Shown in pieces: positions 1 to 5,341 of a DNA stretch of 5,781 nt (positions are counted from its first letter, which is position 1; every line of letters begins with the position of its first letter). This DNA is from Oscillospiraceae bacterium. GTDB taxonomy: Bacteria; Bacillota_A; Clostridia; Oscillospirales; Oscillospiraceae. The stretch lies in contig JAFQPB010000038.1 of the NCBI GenBank assembly GCA_017411905.1, positions 1 to 5,781 on the forward strand, given 5' to 3'. Both the position numbers and the translations under genes were made by a program. The notes beneath the pieces were generated by a model, which was given only the letters and a program-made list of their open reading frames with translations, made no database searches and was not told the origin of the DNA.

Positions 1-842
1 CAGCCGCCTTCGATCTTCAGCTCCCGGATCAGCTTGATGGCGCTGCTCTGCAGCATTTTCTGATCCTTTTCAGACAGAGTCATAATGGGTGCGACTACGA
101 TAGAGTCACCGGTATGGACACCAACGGGATCGATATTTTCCATACCACAGATGGTGATAGCGTGATCCTGAGAGTCACGCATAACCTCAAACTCGATCTC
201 CTTATAGCCCTTGACGGACTTTTCGATCAATACCTGATGGACAGGAGACAGCTTAAAGGCATTGATACCGATCTCGATGAGTTCTTCCTCGCTGTAAGCA
301 AAACCGCCGCCGGTACCGCCAAGGGTAAAGGCAGGACGCAGAACTACCGGGTAACCGATCCGTTTTGCCGCTTCCTTGGCCTGCTCCAAGTCATAGGTGA
401 TCTCAGAGGGAATGGTAGGCTCGCCGATAGACTGGCACAGCTCCTTGAAAAGCTCCCGGTCTTCTGCCCGCTCGATGGACTCACTGCTGGTGCCCAGCAG
501 CTCTACATTACATTCCTTCAGGACACCCTTCTTTTCAAGCTGAATAGCAAGATTCAGACCTGTCTGTCCGCCAATACCGGGCAGGATGGCATCGGGACGC
601 TCATAGCGCAGGATCTTCGCCACATACTCGAGGGTCAGCGGCTCCATATAGACCTTGTCTGCAATGGTGGTATCCGTCATAATAGTGGCAGGATTGGAGT
701 TACACAGAACCACCTGATAGCCCTCTTCTTTCAGGGCAAGGCAGGCTTGTGTACCTGCATAGTCAAATTCTGCGGCCTGTCCGATGACGATGGGGCCGGA
801 GCCGATGATTAAAATTTTCTTTAAGTCCTTACGCTTTGCCAT
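1..842 (-). CDS. carB: Carbamoyl-phosphate synthase large subunit, N-terminal part (3' end outside window)
   Basis: CarB makes carbamoyl phosphate from bicarbonate, two ATP and ammonia that is channelled from the glutaminase subunit CarA; the product feeds UMP and arginine synthesis. The visible 280 codons start [20 protein letters not shown] and hold the biotin-carboxylase-like pre-ATP-grasp segment ([17 protein letters not shown], residues 14-30; [10 protein letters not shown], 48-57; GGQTGLN, 91-97). The beginning of the first ATP-grasp domain follows, with AEDR (Arg129), [13 protein letters not shown] (Arg169 and the glycine-rich loop, 168-180) and [14 protein letters not shown] (234-247). 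Arg129 and Arg169 fall at the numbers known for the E. coli enzyme. The family is about 1,070 residues long, so roughly a quarter is present. The ATG is preceded by AGGAGG (849-854) with a 6-nt spacer. That SD sits between the pyrC stop codon and the carB start, so the two genes are probably co-transcribed and coupled. No carA lies between them. No frame disruption is seen. Confidence 0.97.
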   Translation of the reverse strand, partial: MAKRKDLKKILIIGSGPIVIGQAAEFDYAGTQACLALKEEGYQVVLCNSNPATIMTDTTIADKVYMEPLTLEYVAKILRYERPDAILPGIGGQTGLNLAIQLEKKGVLKECNVELLGTSSESIERAEDRELFKELCQSIGEPTIPSEITYDLEQAKEAAKRIGYPVVLRPAFTLGGTGGGFAYSEEELIEIGINAFKLSPVHQVLIEKSVKGYKEIEFEVMRDSQDHAITICGMENIDPVGVHTGDSIVVAPIMTLSEKDQKMLQSSAIKLIRELKIEGG

Positions 843-856
843 AATGTTCCTCCTGA

Positions 857-2056
857 TTATCTTCTGTATACAATTTTTCCGTCACAAACTGTCATTACAC
901 ACGCGCCCGCAAGCTCCCAGCCGGTAAAGGGCGTAGCTTTTCCCATAGAGAGAAAATCCGCTGGGTCTACTGTAAACATTTTCTCCAGATTCCATATGGT
1001 ATAATCCTCACCCAGCGGGATGCCAAATCGTTTTCTTGGGTTATTGGCAAGCAGATCGATCAGCTTTTCCAAGCTTAGAATACCGGTCTTTACAAGGTAG
1101 GTATACAGCACCGGGAAGGCTGTCTCAATACCCACAATGCCAAAGCTGCTGCCTGCCAAGCCCTTACTTTTTTCCTCTGCGGAATGGGGGGCGTGGTCGG
1201 TAGCGATCATATCGATGGTGCCATCCAAGATTCCATCAAGCAACGCCTGACGGTCCTCCGAGCCTCGAATCGGAGGATTCATCTTAAAACGGCCCTCCTC
1301 CTGCAAGTCCCCGTCATCCATCACAAGGTAATGGGGGCCTGTCTCTGCCGTCACATTGACGCCCCGTTTCTTCGCCTGCCGGATCAGCTCCACACTTTCC
1401 TTGGCGGATACGTGGCAAATGTGGTAGGCCACGCCGGTCTCTTCCACAAGGCGCAGGTCTCTTTCAATCTGGGCGTATTCGCTTTCGCTGCAGATGCCTT
1501 TATGACCGTGAAGCTTTGCGTACTGCCCGTCGTGGATGTAGCCGCCGCGGAGCAGGCTCTCCACCTCACAGTGGGCAACGATCATCTTTCCAAGTGCCTT
1601 TGCCCGCAGCATCGCCCTGCGCATCATATCGTCGCTTTGCACGCCCTTGCCGTCGTCTGAAAAGGCGATGATGTTCTCCGCCATCCCTTCCATATCCGAA
1701 AGCTCCTGTCCTTTCTGCCCTACCGTAATGGCACCGTAGGGGTAAACGTGGATACAGGCATCGGTCTCGATGATGGAAAGCTGCTTCTCAAGATTCTCCC
1801 AGCTATCCGGCACTGGGTTCAAATTCGGCATAGTACATACCGCCGTGTAGCCGCCCCGTGCAGCGGCAAGGCTGCCGGATTTTATGGTTTCTTTATAAGA
1901 AAATCCCGGCTCACGGAAATGCACATGCACATCACAAAAGCCGGGAAAAACAACATATGAAGAATTTTGAGAAAGCAATTCCATAGCCACGGGAGAAGAA
2001 AAAACACCACCGCTCGGAAATCCAACGTACTGTTTCTTGTCCATCCCATACTGCAT
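857..2056 (-). CDS. pyrC: Dihydroorotase, class I (PyrC)
   Basis: A zinc amidohydrolase that reversibly cyclises N-carbamoyl-aspartate to dihydroorotate, the third step of cytosolic UMP synthesis. All expected metal and catalytic motifs are visible in the 399 residues: [14 protein letters not shown] (HxH at 44 and 46, substrate Arg48), MPNLNP (76-81), SDDG (Asp134/135), AHCE (His162), HICHVSA (His215), the flexible-loop region MNPPIR (259-264) and ATDHAPH (Asp287). These mark the class I (Bacillus-type) enzyme. The start is fixed by AGGAGG at 2065-2070, 8 nt from ATG 2056; the second Met, four codons in, would be too far from it. Only 38 residues precede PGF, whereas many class I enzymes have about 50-60, so the N-terminal beta-sandwich half is short; the C-terminal part ([14 protein letters not shown], 371-384) is normal. 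It has its own promoter and lies 14 nt upstream of carB, forming a pyrimidine unit. Confidence 0.96.
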   Translation of the reverse strand: MQYGMDKKQYVGFPSGGVFSSPVAMELLSQNSSYVVFPGFCDVHVHFREPGFSYKETIKSGSLAAARGGYTAVCTMPNLNPVPDSWENLEKQLSIIETDACIHVYPYGAITVGQKGQELSDMEGMAENIIAFSDDGKGVQSDDMMRRAMLRAKALGKMIVAHCEVESLLRGGYIHDGQYAKLHGHKGICSESEYAQIERDLRLVEETGVAYHICHVSAKESVELIRQAKKRGVNVTAETGPHYLVMDDGDLQEEGRFKMNPPIRGSEDRQALLDGILDGTIDMIATDHAPHSAEEKSKGLAGSSFGIVGIETAFPVLYTYLVKTGILSLEKLIDLLANNPRKRFGIPLGEDYTIWNLEKMFTVDPADFLSMGKATPFTGWELAGACVMTVCDGKIVYRR

Positions 2057-2062
2057 TGTATG
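2047..2062 (-). promoter_or_regulatory. Small inverted repeat around the pyrC start codon
   Basis: On the mRNA strand CATAC (2062-2058) and GTATG (2051-2047) flank a 6-nt loop AATGCA that contains the ATG of pyrC. A 5-bp stem could present the start codon in a hairpin loop just after the SD. It is short and AT-rich, so it may be chance; no function is claimed. Confidence 0.3.
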
Positions 2063-2089
2063 CTCCTCCTTCGTAATTAAAAACTCATC

Positions 2090-2104
2090 TGGTAGATACT
2101 ACCA
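2090..2104. promoter_or_regulatory. Candidate operator palindrome over the pyrC -10 box
   Basis: TGGTAGATACTACCA is a 6-bp-arm inverted repeat with a 3-bp centre that exactly covers the -10 hexamer and the predicted start point. Its TGGT...ACCA ends resemble the half-sites bound by GntR/FadR-type repressors, but no regulator gene is in the window, so the identity of a binding protein is speculation. Two smaller dyads lie beside it: AGGC-ATC-GCCT (2106-2116) in the promoter spacer and TTTGT-CA-ACAAA (2117-2128) over the -35. Confidence 0.4.
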
Positions 2105-2124
2105 CAGGCATCGCCTTTTGTCAA
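2096..2124 (-). promoter_or_regulatory. Sigma-A type promoter of pyrC-carB
   Basis: On the minus strand a consensus -35 TTGACA (2124-2119) is separated by exactly 17 bp from the -10 TAGTAT (2101-2096). Transcription would start near 2089-2090, which gives a leader of only about 33 nt before the pyrC ATG. That is too short for a PyrR attenuator or an RNA riboswitch. The promoter begins 18 bp past the M23 gene stop codon, so pyrC-carB can be expressed independently of the genes upstream. No U-tract terminator is seen between them, so read-through from upstream is also possible. Confidence 0.8.
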
Positions 2125-2141
2125 CAAAGTTCTTGCATATT

Positions 2142-3098
2142 TTACGACAAAGGCGTGTATCTGTCAAGAGGAATCTGCGGAACATCCAAATCTTCAAAGG
2201 GGTATTTTCTGACTGTGCCGACGATGGTGCTTTTATGGGCAGAAAGCAGACACACAATGTTATAGACATCGATCCAAATCTCCGACTGGCACTCCTTTTG
2301 GCTTTCGTCAAAAACAAGCTGCATCCCAAAATGCAAATGGACTGTTTCGATATTATTGACGTTTTCCTTATCCGAGTAGCCGGTACGTCCCATATAGCCG
2401 ATGAGCTCGCCCGCCTGCACCGTATCTCCCTGCTGAAGACCGGGCGCAAAGGGTCTGTCCTTTTGTAAATGCGCATAATAATAGTACCGCTTACTGTCAA
2501 AGGAACGGATACCGATGCGCCAACCACCGTAGCGGTTCCAGCCCATTGCCTCTACCACGCCGCCCTCCACAGCCACGATCGGTGTGCCAAGCCCGCCCAT
2601 CAGGTCATTGCCCAAATGCTTCCGTGCAAAGCCAAAGGAACGCTGTGCGCCAAAGTCGTCATAATGGCTGTAGCCGTAGCCTGCGGCAACAGGCGAAAAG
2701 GCTTTCAGTCCGTAGGTGCTTTTCCACTGTCCATCCACCTCAATGGCATAATTCCCCAAAAGTCCCCCTAAAACAGCGCTGTAGGCTCTGTGATAATAGC
2801 TGTAGTATTTATACAGCTCCCCCAGCAATTCCTCCGCAGGCACATCTCCCTTTAGCTCTGTTGCCGCCTTTTTCACAGAGGCAAGTCCGCATTTGCCGCC
2901 TGTACGGCAGGCGGAAAGTGCCAAAATATCGATCCAAGAGATATGCTTTTCCTGTTCCGCTGTGGCGATATCCACATCCATTGCATATTTCAGCGATTCG
3001 TAGGGTACGTTAAAATCCACCCAGCGAATGGTTTCGCCCCGTACAGGGAATACCAATATATAAATAAGAAGTATAAGCAAAAATGTCCGCCGTTTCAT
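2142..3098 (-). CDS. Secreted M23 (LytM-type) zinc metallopeptidase
   Basis: Predicted exported peptidoglycan endopeptidase of 318 residues. The start at 3098 is chosen over an in-frame ATG 16 codons upstream because it has an SD (GAGGTGAGG, 3102-3110). It also opens directly with a signal sequence: MKRRT, a hydrophobic stretch LLILLIYILVF, then a plausible cleavage site near VRG-ET. Residues about 23-150 form a helical N-terminal region without a motif I can name (two Cys at 64 and 70). The M23 domain follows with the full zinc/catalytic set: HLGND (His161, Asp165), AHL (His210) and HLHF (His254, His256), plus the typical GTPIVAVEGGVV and GELIGYMGRTG segments. It should therefore be active. 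About 60 residues follow the domain, with no membrane anchor obvious. The N-terminal region suggests a clostridial family of unassigned role; cell-wall remodelling or sporulation are possibilities, not shown. It lies 50 nt after dus and just before the pyrC promoter. Confidence 0.9.
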   Translation of the reverse strand: MKRRTFLLILLIYILVFPVRGETIRWVDFNVPYESLKYAMDVDIATAEQEKHISWIDILALSACRTGGKCGLASVKKAATELKGDVPAEELLGELYKYYSYYHRAYSAVLGGLLGNYAIEVDGQWKSTYGLKAFSPVAAGYGYSHYDDFGAQRSFGFARKHLGNDLMGGLGTPIVAVEGGVVEAMGWNRYGGWRIGIRSFDSKRYYYYAHLQKDRPFAPGLQQGDTVQAGELIGYMGRTGYSDKENVNNIETVHLHFGMQLVFDESQKECQSEIWIDVYNIVCLLSAHKSTIVGTVRKYPFEDLDVPQIPLDRYTPLS

Positions 3099-3136
3099 AT
3101 TCCTCACCTCTTCTGTAGGATGTGAAACCGCGGACA
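3084..3136 (-). promoter_or_regulatory. Inverted repeat enclosing the RBS and start codon of the M23 gene
   Basis: On the mRNA strand TGTCCGCGGTTTCA (3136-3123) is complementary to TGAAACGGCGGACA (3097-3084) at 13 of 14 positions, with a single central G-G mismatch. The 3' arm is the coding sequence of codons 1-5, including the TG of the start codon. The 25-nt loop holds the SD. The 5' arm begins 12 nt after the dus stop codon. A folded mRNA would occlude the start codon; a ribosome finishing dus could open it. The sequence match is direct; the coupling role is inference. Confidence 0.6.
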
Positions 3137-3148
3137 AAATATGCACTT

Positions 3149-4114
3149 TTACGTCAGATCGCGACAGATATCTTTCGCAATACGGTAGATGTCTTCCATA
3201 GAAGAAATGGCAGAGATCTGGGTCTTATAGAAGCTGCTGTGGGACACGCCCCGCAAGTACCACGCAAAATGCTTCCGGGCCTCCAAGCAGGCAATATGCT
3301 CCCCCTTTTCTTCCCTTGCAAGGCGAAACTGCTCCACCGCCACCGCCACTCTCTCGGAAAGAGGCGGCCGTGTGTATCCCCCATTGCCGTCAAGGGCGGC
3401 TTTGACCTCTGCAAAGATCCACGGGTCACCGAAGGTGGCTCTGCCGATCATCAGACCGTCTGCGCCCGTCCATTTAAGACACCGCAGCGCGCTCTCGCCG
3501 TCTACCACATCGCCGTTGGCAATGACCGGCACGCGCCGGGCATCTTTTACCTTTGCGATCATATCCCAGTCGGCTTTGCCGGTGTAGAGCATACTGCGGG
3601 TACGTCCGTGGACGGTAATAAGGGATGCGCCGCAGTCCTCCATCCGGGCGGTGAAGTCCAAAACATTGATACTCCCCTTGTCCCAGCCAAGGCGGCATTT
3701 GACCGTCACCGGCACATCCACAGCTTTTTTAACCGCTTTTACGATCTCCCCTGCCAGCTCCGGCGTGCGCATCAGGCCGCAGCCATCACCGCTGTTTGCG
3801 ATTTTGGGCATCGGACAGCCCATATTGATGTCCAAAAAGTCACAGCCGGAAATTTCCAGTGCCAGCCGCGCACCCTCTGCCATAACAGCCGGGTCATTGC
3901 CGAAAATCTGGGCACCGCAAATACTGCCCCCATTTTTCTGCAGAAGGGCAGCACTTTTCTTATCCTTATATACAAGGGCGCGGGAGGATACCATCTCCGT
4001 CACCGTCACATCTGCGCCAAGGGATGCGCAGGTGGTGCGAAAGGCCCAGTCTGTCACGCCGGCCATCGGCCCCAAAAACAGCGGCTTTTCTATTTCTTTC
4101 TTTCCGATAAACAT
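3149..4114 (-). CDS. dusB: tRNA-dihydrouridine synthase (Dus family, DusB-like)
   Basis: FMN- and NADPH-dependent enzyme that reduces specific uridines of tRNA to dihydrouridine in the cytosol. The 321 residues match the family length. They show the TIM-barrel motifs in order: PLFLGPMAGVTD (11-22, FMN loop), GAQIFG (67-72), DINMGCP with the catalytic proton-donor Cys100, TVKCRLGW (Lys139, FMN/tRNA contact), TVHGRTR (His169), VIANGDV (198-204) and MIGRATFGDPWIF (222-234). A C-terminal helical tRNA-binding domain (about 250-321) with ARKHFAWYLRG follows. The name dusB follows usual Firmicute annotation; the exact uridine position modified cannot be read from sequence. The start has only a weak SD (AGGGGGC about 9 nt upstream) and lies inside predicted RNA structure. 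It sits 54 nt after the 79-aa gene and two genes after another tRNA-modification gene, consistent with a tRNA-maturation operon. An internal extended -10 promoter may also drive it. Confidence 0.95.
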   Translation of the reverse strand: MFIGKKEIEKPLFLGPMAGVTDWAFRTTCASLGADVTVTEMVSSRALVYKDKKSAALLQKNGGSICGAQIFGNDPAVMAEGARLALEISGCDFLDINMGCPMPKIANSGDGCGLMRTPELAGEIVKAVKKAVDVPVTVKCRLGWDKGSINVLDFTARMEDCGASLITVHGRTRSMLYTGKADWDMIAKVKDARRVPVIANGDVVDGESALRCLKWTGADGLMIGRATFGDPWIFAEVKAALDGNGGYTRPPLSERVAVAVEQFRLAREEKGEHIACLEARKHFAWYLRGVSHSSFYKTQISAISSMEDIYRIAKDICRDLT

Positions 4115-4161
4115 ACCTTTTCGCCCCCTTTTCGGGGCATTATACCATAGAAAAAGCCGCT
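4080..4161 (-). promoter_or_regulatory. Long inverted repeat enclosing the dus RBS and start codon
   Basis: On the mRNA strand AGCGGCTTTTTCTAT (4161-4147) pairs with ATAGAAAAGCCGCT (4093-4080), giving 14 base pairs with one bulged U. The 5' arm starts 7 nt after the stop codon of the 79-aa gene; the 3' arm is codons 8-12 of dus. The 53-nt loop contains the SD, the start codon and a further GC hairpin (4123-4138). Only read-through RNA from upstream contains both arms, because the internal promoter would start downstream of the first arm. Confidence 0.55.
4123..4138 (-). promoter_or_regulatory. GC hairpin over the dus Shine-Dalgarno region
   Basis: In the mRNA GCCCC (4138-4134) and GGGGC (4127-4123) form a 5-bp GC stem with loop GAAAAG. 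The 3' side is the purine run that serves as the only plausible SD for dus. No U-tract follows on either strand, so it is not a terminator. Sequestration of the RBS is the likeliest effect, if it folds. Confidence 0.5.
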
Positions 4162-4167
4162 ATGCAA
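4139..4167 (-). promoter_or_regulatory. Possible internal extended -10 promoter for dus
   Basis: TGGTATAAT (4147-4139) is a perfect TATAAT preceded by the TG of an extended -10. A poor -35-like TTGCAT lies at 4167-4162 with 17-bp spacing. The start point would be near 4132, giving a leader of about 18 nt. The spacer also carries a short dyad CATAG/CTATG (4164-4160 and 4150-4146), which competes with the long stem described at 4080-4161. Confidence 0.5.
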
Positions 4168-4168
4168 G

Positions 4169-4408
4169 TCACAAAAGCAGGCTCATCAGCCACGCGATCC
4201 CCACGGTAAGGCCGCCGCACAGTGCCCAAATCGCCCCTTGCCAAGGCTTTTCTTCTCTGGGTGCGTGGAGCAAATGCTTTGCTTCCTTCAGCAGGGCTTC
4301 ATCGGTAATGCCCGGGGTGTCCTCCTTTAGTATAAAGATAGCCTGCTCAAAGAGCTTCGGCTCCGGTGCGTCCACCACAATGATCTGCTTGGATATGCCT
4401 TTTACCAT
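4169..4408 (-). CDS. Small conserved-looking membrane protein, function unknown
   Basis: A 79-residue protein that I cannot assign to a characterised family. The N-terminal 55 residues are soluble and charged, beginning MVKGISKQIIVVDAPEPKLF followed by EQAIFILKED. Residues about 57-79 are one hydrophobic helix (WQGAIWALCGGLTVGIAWLM, then SLLL at the C-terminus), so it is probably tail-anchored with the N-terminus in the cytosol. The segment VVDAPEPKLFEQAIFIL resembles a short protein I recall from many Clostridia that carries no experimental function; this is memory, not a search. The start is clear: AGGAGG (4416-4421) with a 7-nt spacer. It lies 45 nt after the TtcA-like gene and 54 nt before dus, so it is embedded in a tRNA-modification operon. 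That suggests, but does not show, a link to tRNA or ribosome work. A product description from the literature should be treated with caution. Confidence 0.8.
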   Translation of the reverse strand: MVKGISKQIIVVDAPEPKLFEQAIFILKEDTPGITDEALLKEAKHLLHAPREEKPWQGAIWALCGGLTVGIAWLMSLLL

Positions 4409-4409
4409 A

Positions 4410-4438
4410 GAAACGCCTCCTTTTCAGGATTATGTTTC
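4410..4438 (-). promoter_or_regulatory. Hairpin sequestering the SD of the 79-aa gene
   Basis: In the mRNA TCCT (4429-4426... counted leftward from 4429) pairs with AGGA (4421-4418) across a GAAA tetraloop, and the AGGA is part of the AGGAGG Shine-Dalgarno. An outer 5-bp stem GAAAC (4438-4434) / GTTTC (4414-4410) could extend it past an internal loop. It is weaker than the repeats at the next two genes but has the same geometry. Confidence 0.4.
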
Positions 4439-4453
4439 CCAAGGTTTTACATA

Positions 4454-5191
4454 TCATACATCTTTTGGCCGGTTATATCTGCCCTGCGGCTCCCATTCGG
4501 TCAGCGGCAGCCGCTGCATTGCGCCGAAGATGCGCTCCTTGAGATCGGGATACTGCGCAGAAAGGTCGTAGACAAGCTTTTTAATCTCCTCACGCTTGGT
4601 GCGCTTGTCCACAGGACAGCGGTTCTGGACGATAGGCAGATTCATTCTCTTAGCAAAGGCCTCCACCGTCTTTTCGTGGATGTAGAGCATAGGCCGGATC
4701 TGAACGATGCCGGTACGGTCAAGGTCGGTCACCGGCTGGAAGCACCCGATCCGTCCCTCATAGATAAGATTCATCACAAAGGTCTCCACCGCATCGTCAA
4801 AATGATGACCCAGTGCCAGCTTATTCAGCCCCCTGTCCAATAATGCTTGATTCAGCGCACCACGGCGCATTTTGGCGCACATTGAGCAGGGATTTTTCTC
4901 CTGCCGGTAATCGAAGATGATCTTGGAAATTTCGGTATTTACCACAGTCAGCGGAATACCGAGACTGTCGCACAGCTCCCCGATCGGCGAAAAATCCATT
5001 CCGAAGCCCAGATCCACCGTAACTGCCTCCAAACAAAAATTGATGCCGCAGTGGCGCCGCAGCTCTGCCATCAGCTTAAGCAGTGCCAACGAATCCTTGC
5101 CACCGGACACACCCACACCGATCCGGTCACCGTCCTCTATCATTTTATAATCCTCTACACAGCGGCGCATCAGGCCAACTAACTTCTGCAT
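4454..5191 (-). CDS. ttcA: TtcA-family tRNA 2-thiocytidine synthase-like PP-loop ATPase
   Basis: Predicted cytosolic tRNA-thiolation enzyme: the family adenylates C32 of tRNA and replaces its oxygen by sulfur using a [4Fe-4S] cluster. The 245 residues contain the PP-loop SGGKDS (29-34), the paired cysteines PCSMC (Cys102, Cys105), the conserved LALGHHFDDAVET (126-138) and the third cysteine NRCP (Cys192). This is the three-cysteine pattern that binds the cluster in TtcA. TilS (tRNA-Ile lysidine synthetase) is excluded by these cysteines and by the absence of its C-terminal domains. The protein is shorter than the roughly 310-residue E. coli TtcA, as clostridial relatives often are, so the substrate nucleotide is inferred. 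The start has GGAGGG (5199-5204) 7 nt upstream. The gene leads the minus-strand tRNA operon, diverges from rplM, and has a predicted 155-nt leader from the promoter at 5354-5382. Confidence 0.85.
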   Translation of the reverse strand: MQKLVGLMRRCVEDYKMIEDGDRIGVGVSGGKDSLALLKLMAELRRHCGINFCLEAVTVDLGFGMDFSPIGELCDSLGIPLTVVNTEISKIIFDYRQEKNPCSMCAKMRRGALNQALLDRGLNKLALGHHFDDAVETFVMNLIYEGRIGCFQPVTDLDRTGIVQIRPMLYIHEKTVEAFAKRMNLPIVQNRCPVDKRTKREEIKKLVYDLSAQYPDLKERIFGAMQRLPLTEWEPQGRYNRPKDV

Positions 5192-5220
5192 AGCATTTCC
5201 CTCCGTTTATTGCAAAAATA

Positions 5221-5270
5221 GAAAGTGAGTATTTGAGAGCATTTAAGAGAAATACGGAGATTTTAAGAGT
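5221..5270. repeat. 10-bp-phased GAG array (five units) in the rplM/ttcA spacer
   Basis: GAG occurs at 5227, 5237, 5247, 5257 and 5267, exactly one per 10 bp, in units resembling ATTTAAGAGA. Two units share TTTAAGAG (5242-5249, 5262-5269) and a third is TTTGAGAG (5232-5239). On the ttcA transcript strand this is CTC followed by seven mostly A/U bases, repeated. It lies about 40-80 bp upstream of the rplM -35 and in the predicted ttcA leader. The function is unknown. Confidence 0.7.
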
Positions 5271-5280
5271 TTATCTTGTA

Positions 5281-5300
5281 TTTCATAAAATTTCTTAAAA
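5281..5300. repeat. Tandem decamer TTTCWTAAAA, phased T/A tracts
   Basis: Two adjacent 10-mers, TTTCATAAAA and TTTCTTAAAA, differ at one base and end 6 bp before the rplM -35. Together with the T-tracts at 5232, 5242 and 5261 they give short T/A runs near helical repeat spacing, which is expected to curve DNA or act as an UP-like element for the rplM promoter. This role is inferred from composition. Confidence 0.5.
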
Positions 5301-5306
5301 ATGCAC

Positions 5307-5335
5307 TTGACAACGGAATTTCTATATGGTATAAA
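5307..5335 (+). promoter_or_regulatory. Sigma-A type promoter of rplM
   Basis: Consensus -35 TTGACA (5307-5312), a 17-bp spacer and -10 TATAAA (5330-5335), with a TG just before the -10 (TGGTATAAA) as in extended promoters. The predicted start is near 5342, leaving a leader of about 70 nt before the rplM ATG. It is preceded by AT-rich phased tracts typical of strong ribosomal-protein promoters. Confidence 0.85.
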
Positions 5336-5341
5336 AATCAA

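Noticed and set aside
114..812. A 232-codon plus-strand frame opposite carB
   Set aside because: The minus strand encodes unmistakable CarB through the whole interval.
2057..2141. PyrR attenuator or riboswitch upstream of pyrC
   Set aside because: The predicted leader is only about 33 nt and contains no terminator/antiterminator pair or PyrR-type loop.
3099..3146. N-terminal extension of the M23 protein by 16 residues
   Set aside because: The upstream ATG lacks a good SD and would bury the signal peptide; the inner ATG has GAGGTGAGG and starts right at the basic-hydrophobic signal sequence.
4123..4138. GC hairpin as a transcription terminator after the 79-aa gene
   Set aside because: No U-tract follows it on either strand, and it lies downstream of a promoter-like TATAAT, next to the dus start.
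3122..4150. A 342-codon plus-strand open frame opposite dus
   Set aside because: It is longer than dus but has no credible SD or promoter and no recognisable motif, and the minus-strand frame shows every Dus motif. It is an antisense shadow of a GC-biased gene.
3651..4571. A 306-codon plus-strand open frame spanning dus, the 79-aa gene and the ttcA 3' end
   Set aside because: It crosses three well-supported minus-strand genes and their spacers, and its translation has no family features.
4454..5191. tilS (tRNA-Ile lysidine synthetase) as identity of the PP-loop gene
   Set aside because: The CSMC pair plus a third Cys at 192 and the short length fit TtcA; TilS lacks these cysteines and has extra C-terminal domains.
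5221..5270. GAG array as a TRAP-type RNA binding site
   Set aside because: TRAP sites have GAG/UAG spaced by 2-3 nt, not 7, and the predicted transcript through this region carries CUC, not GAG.
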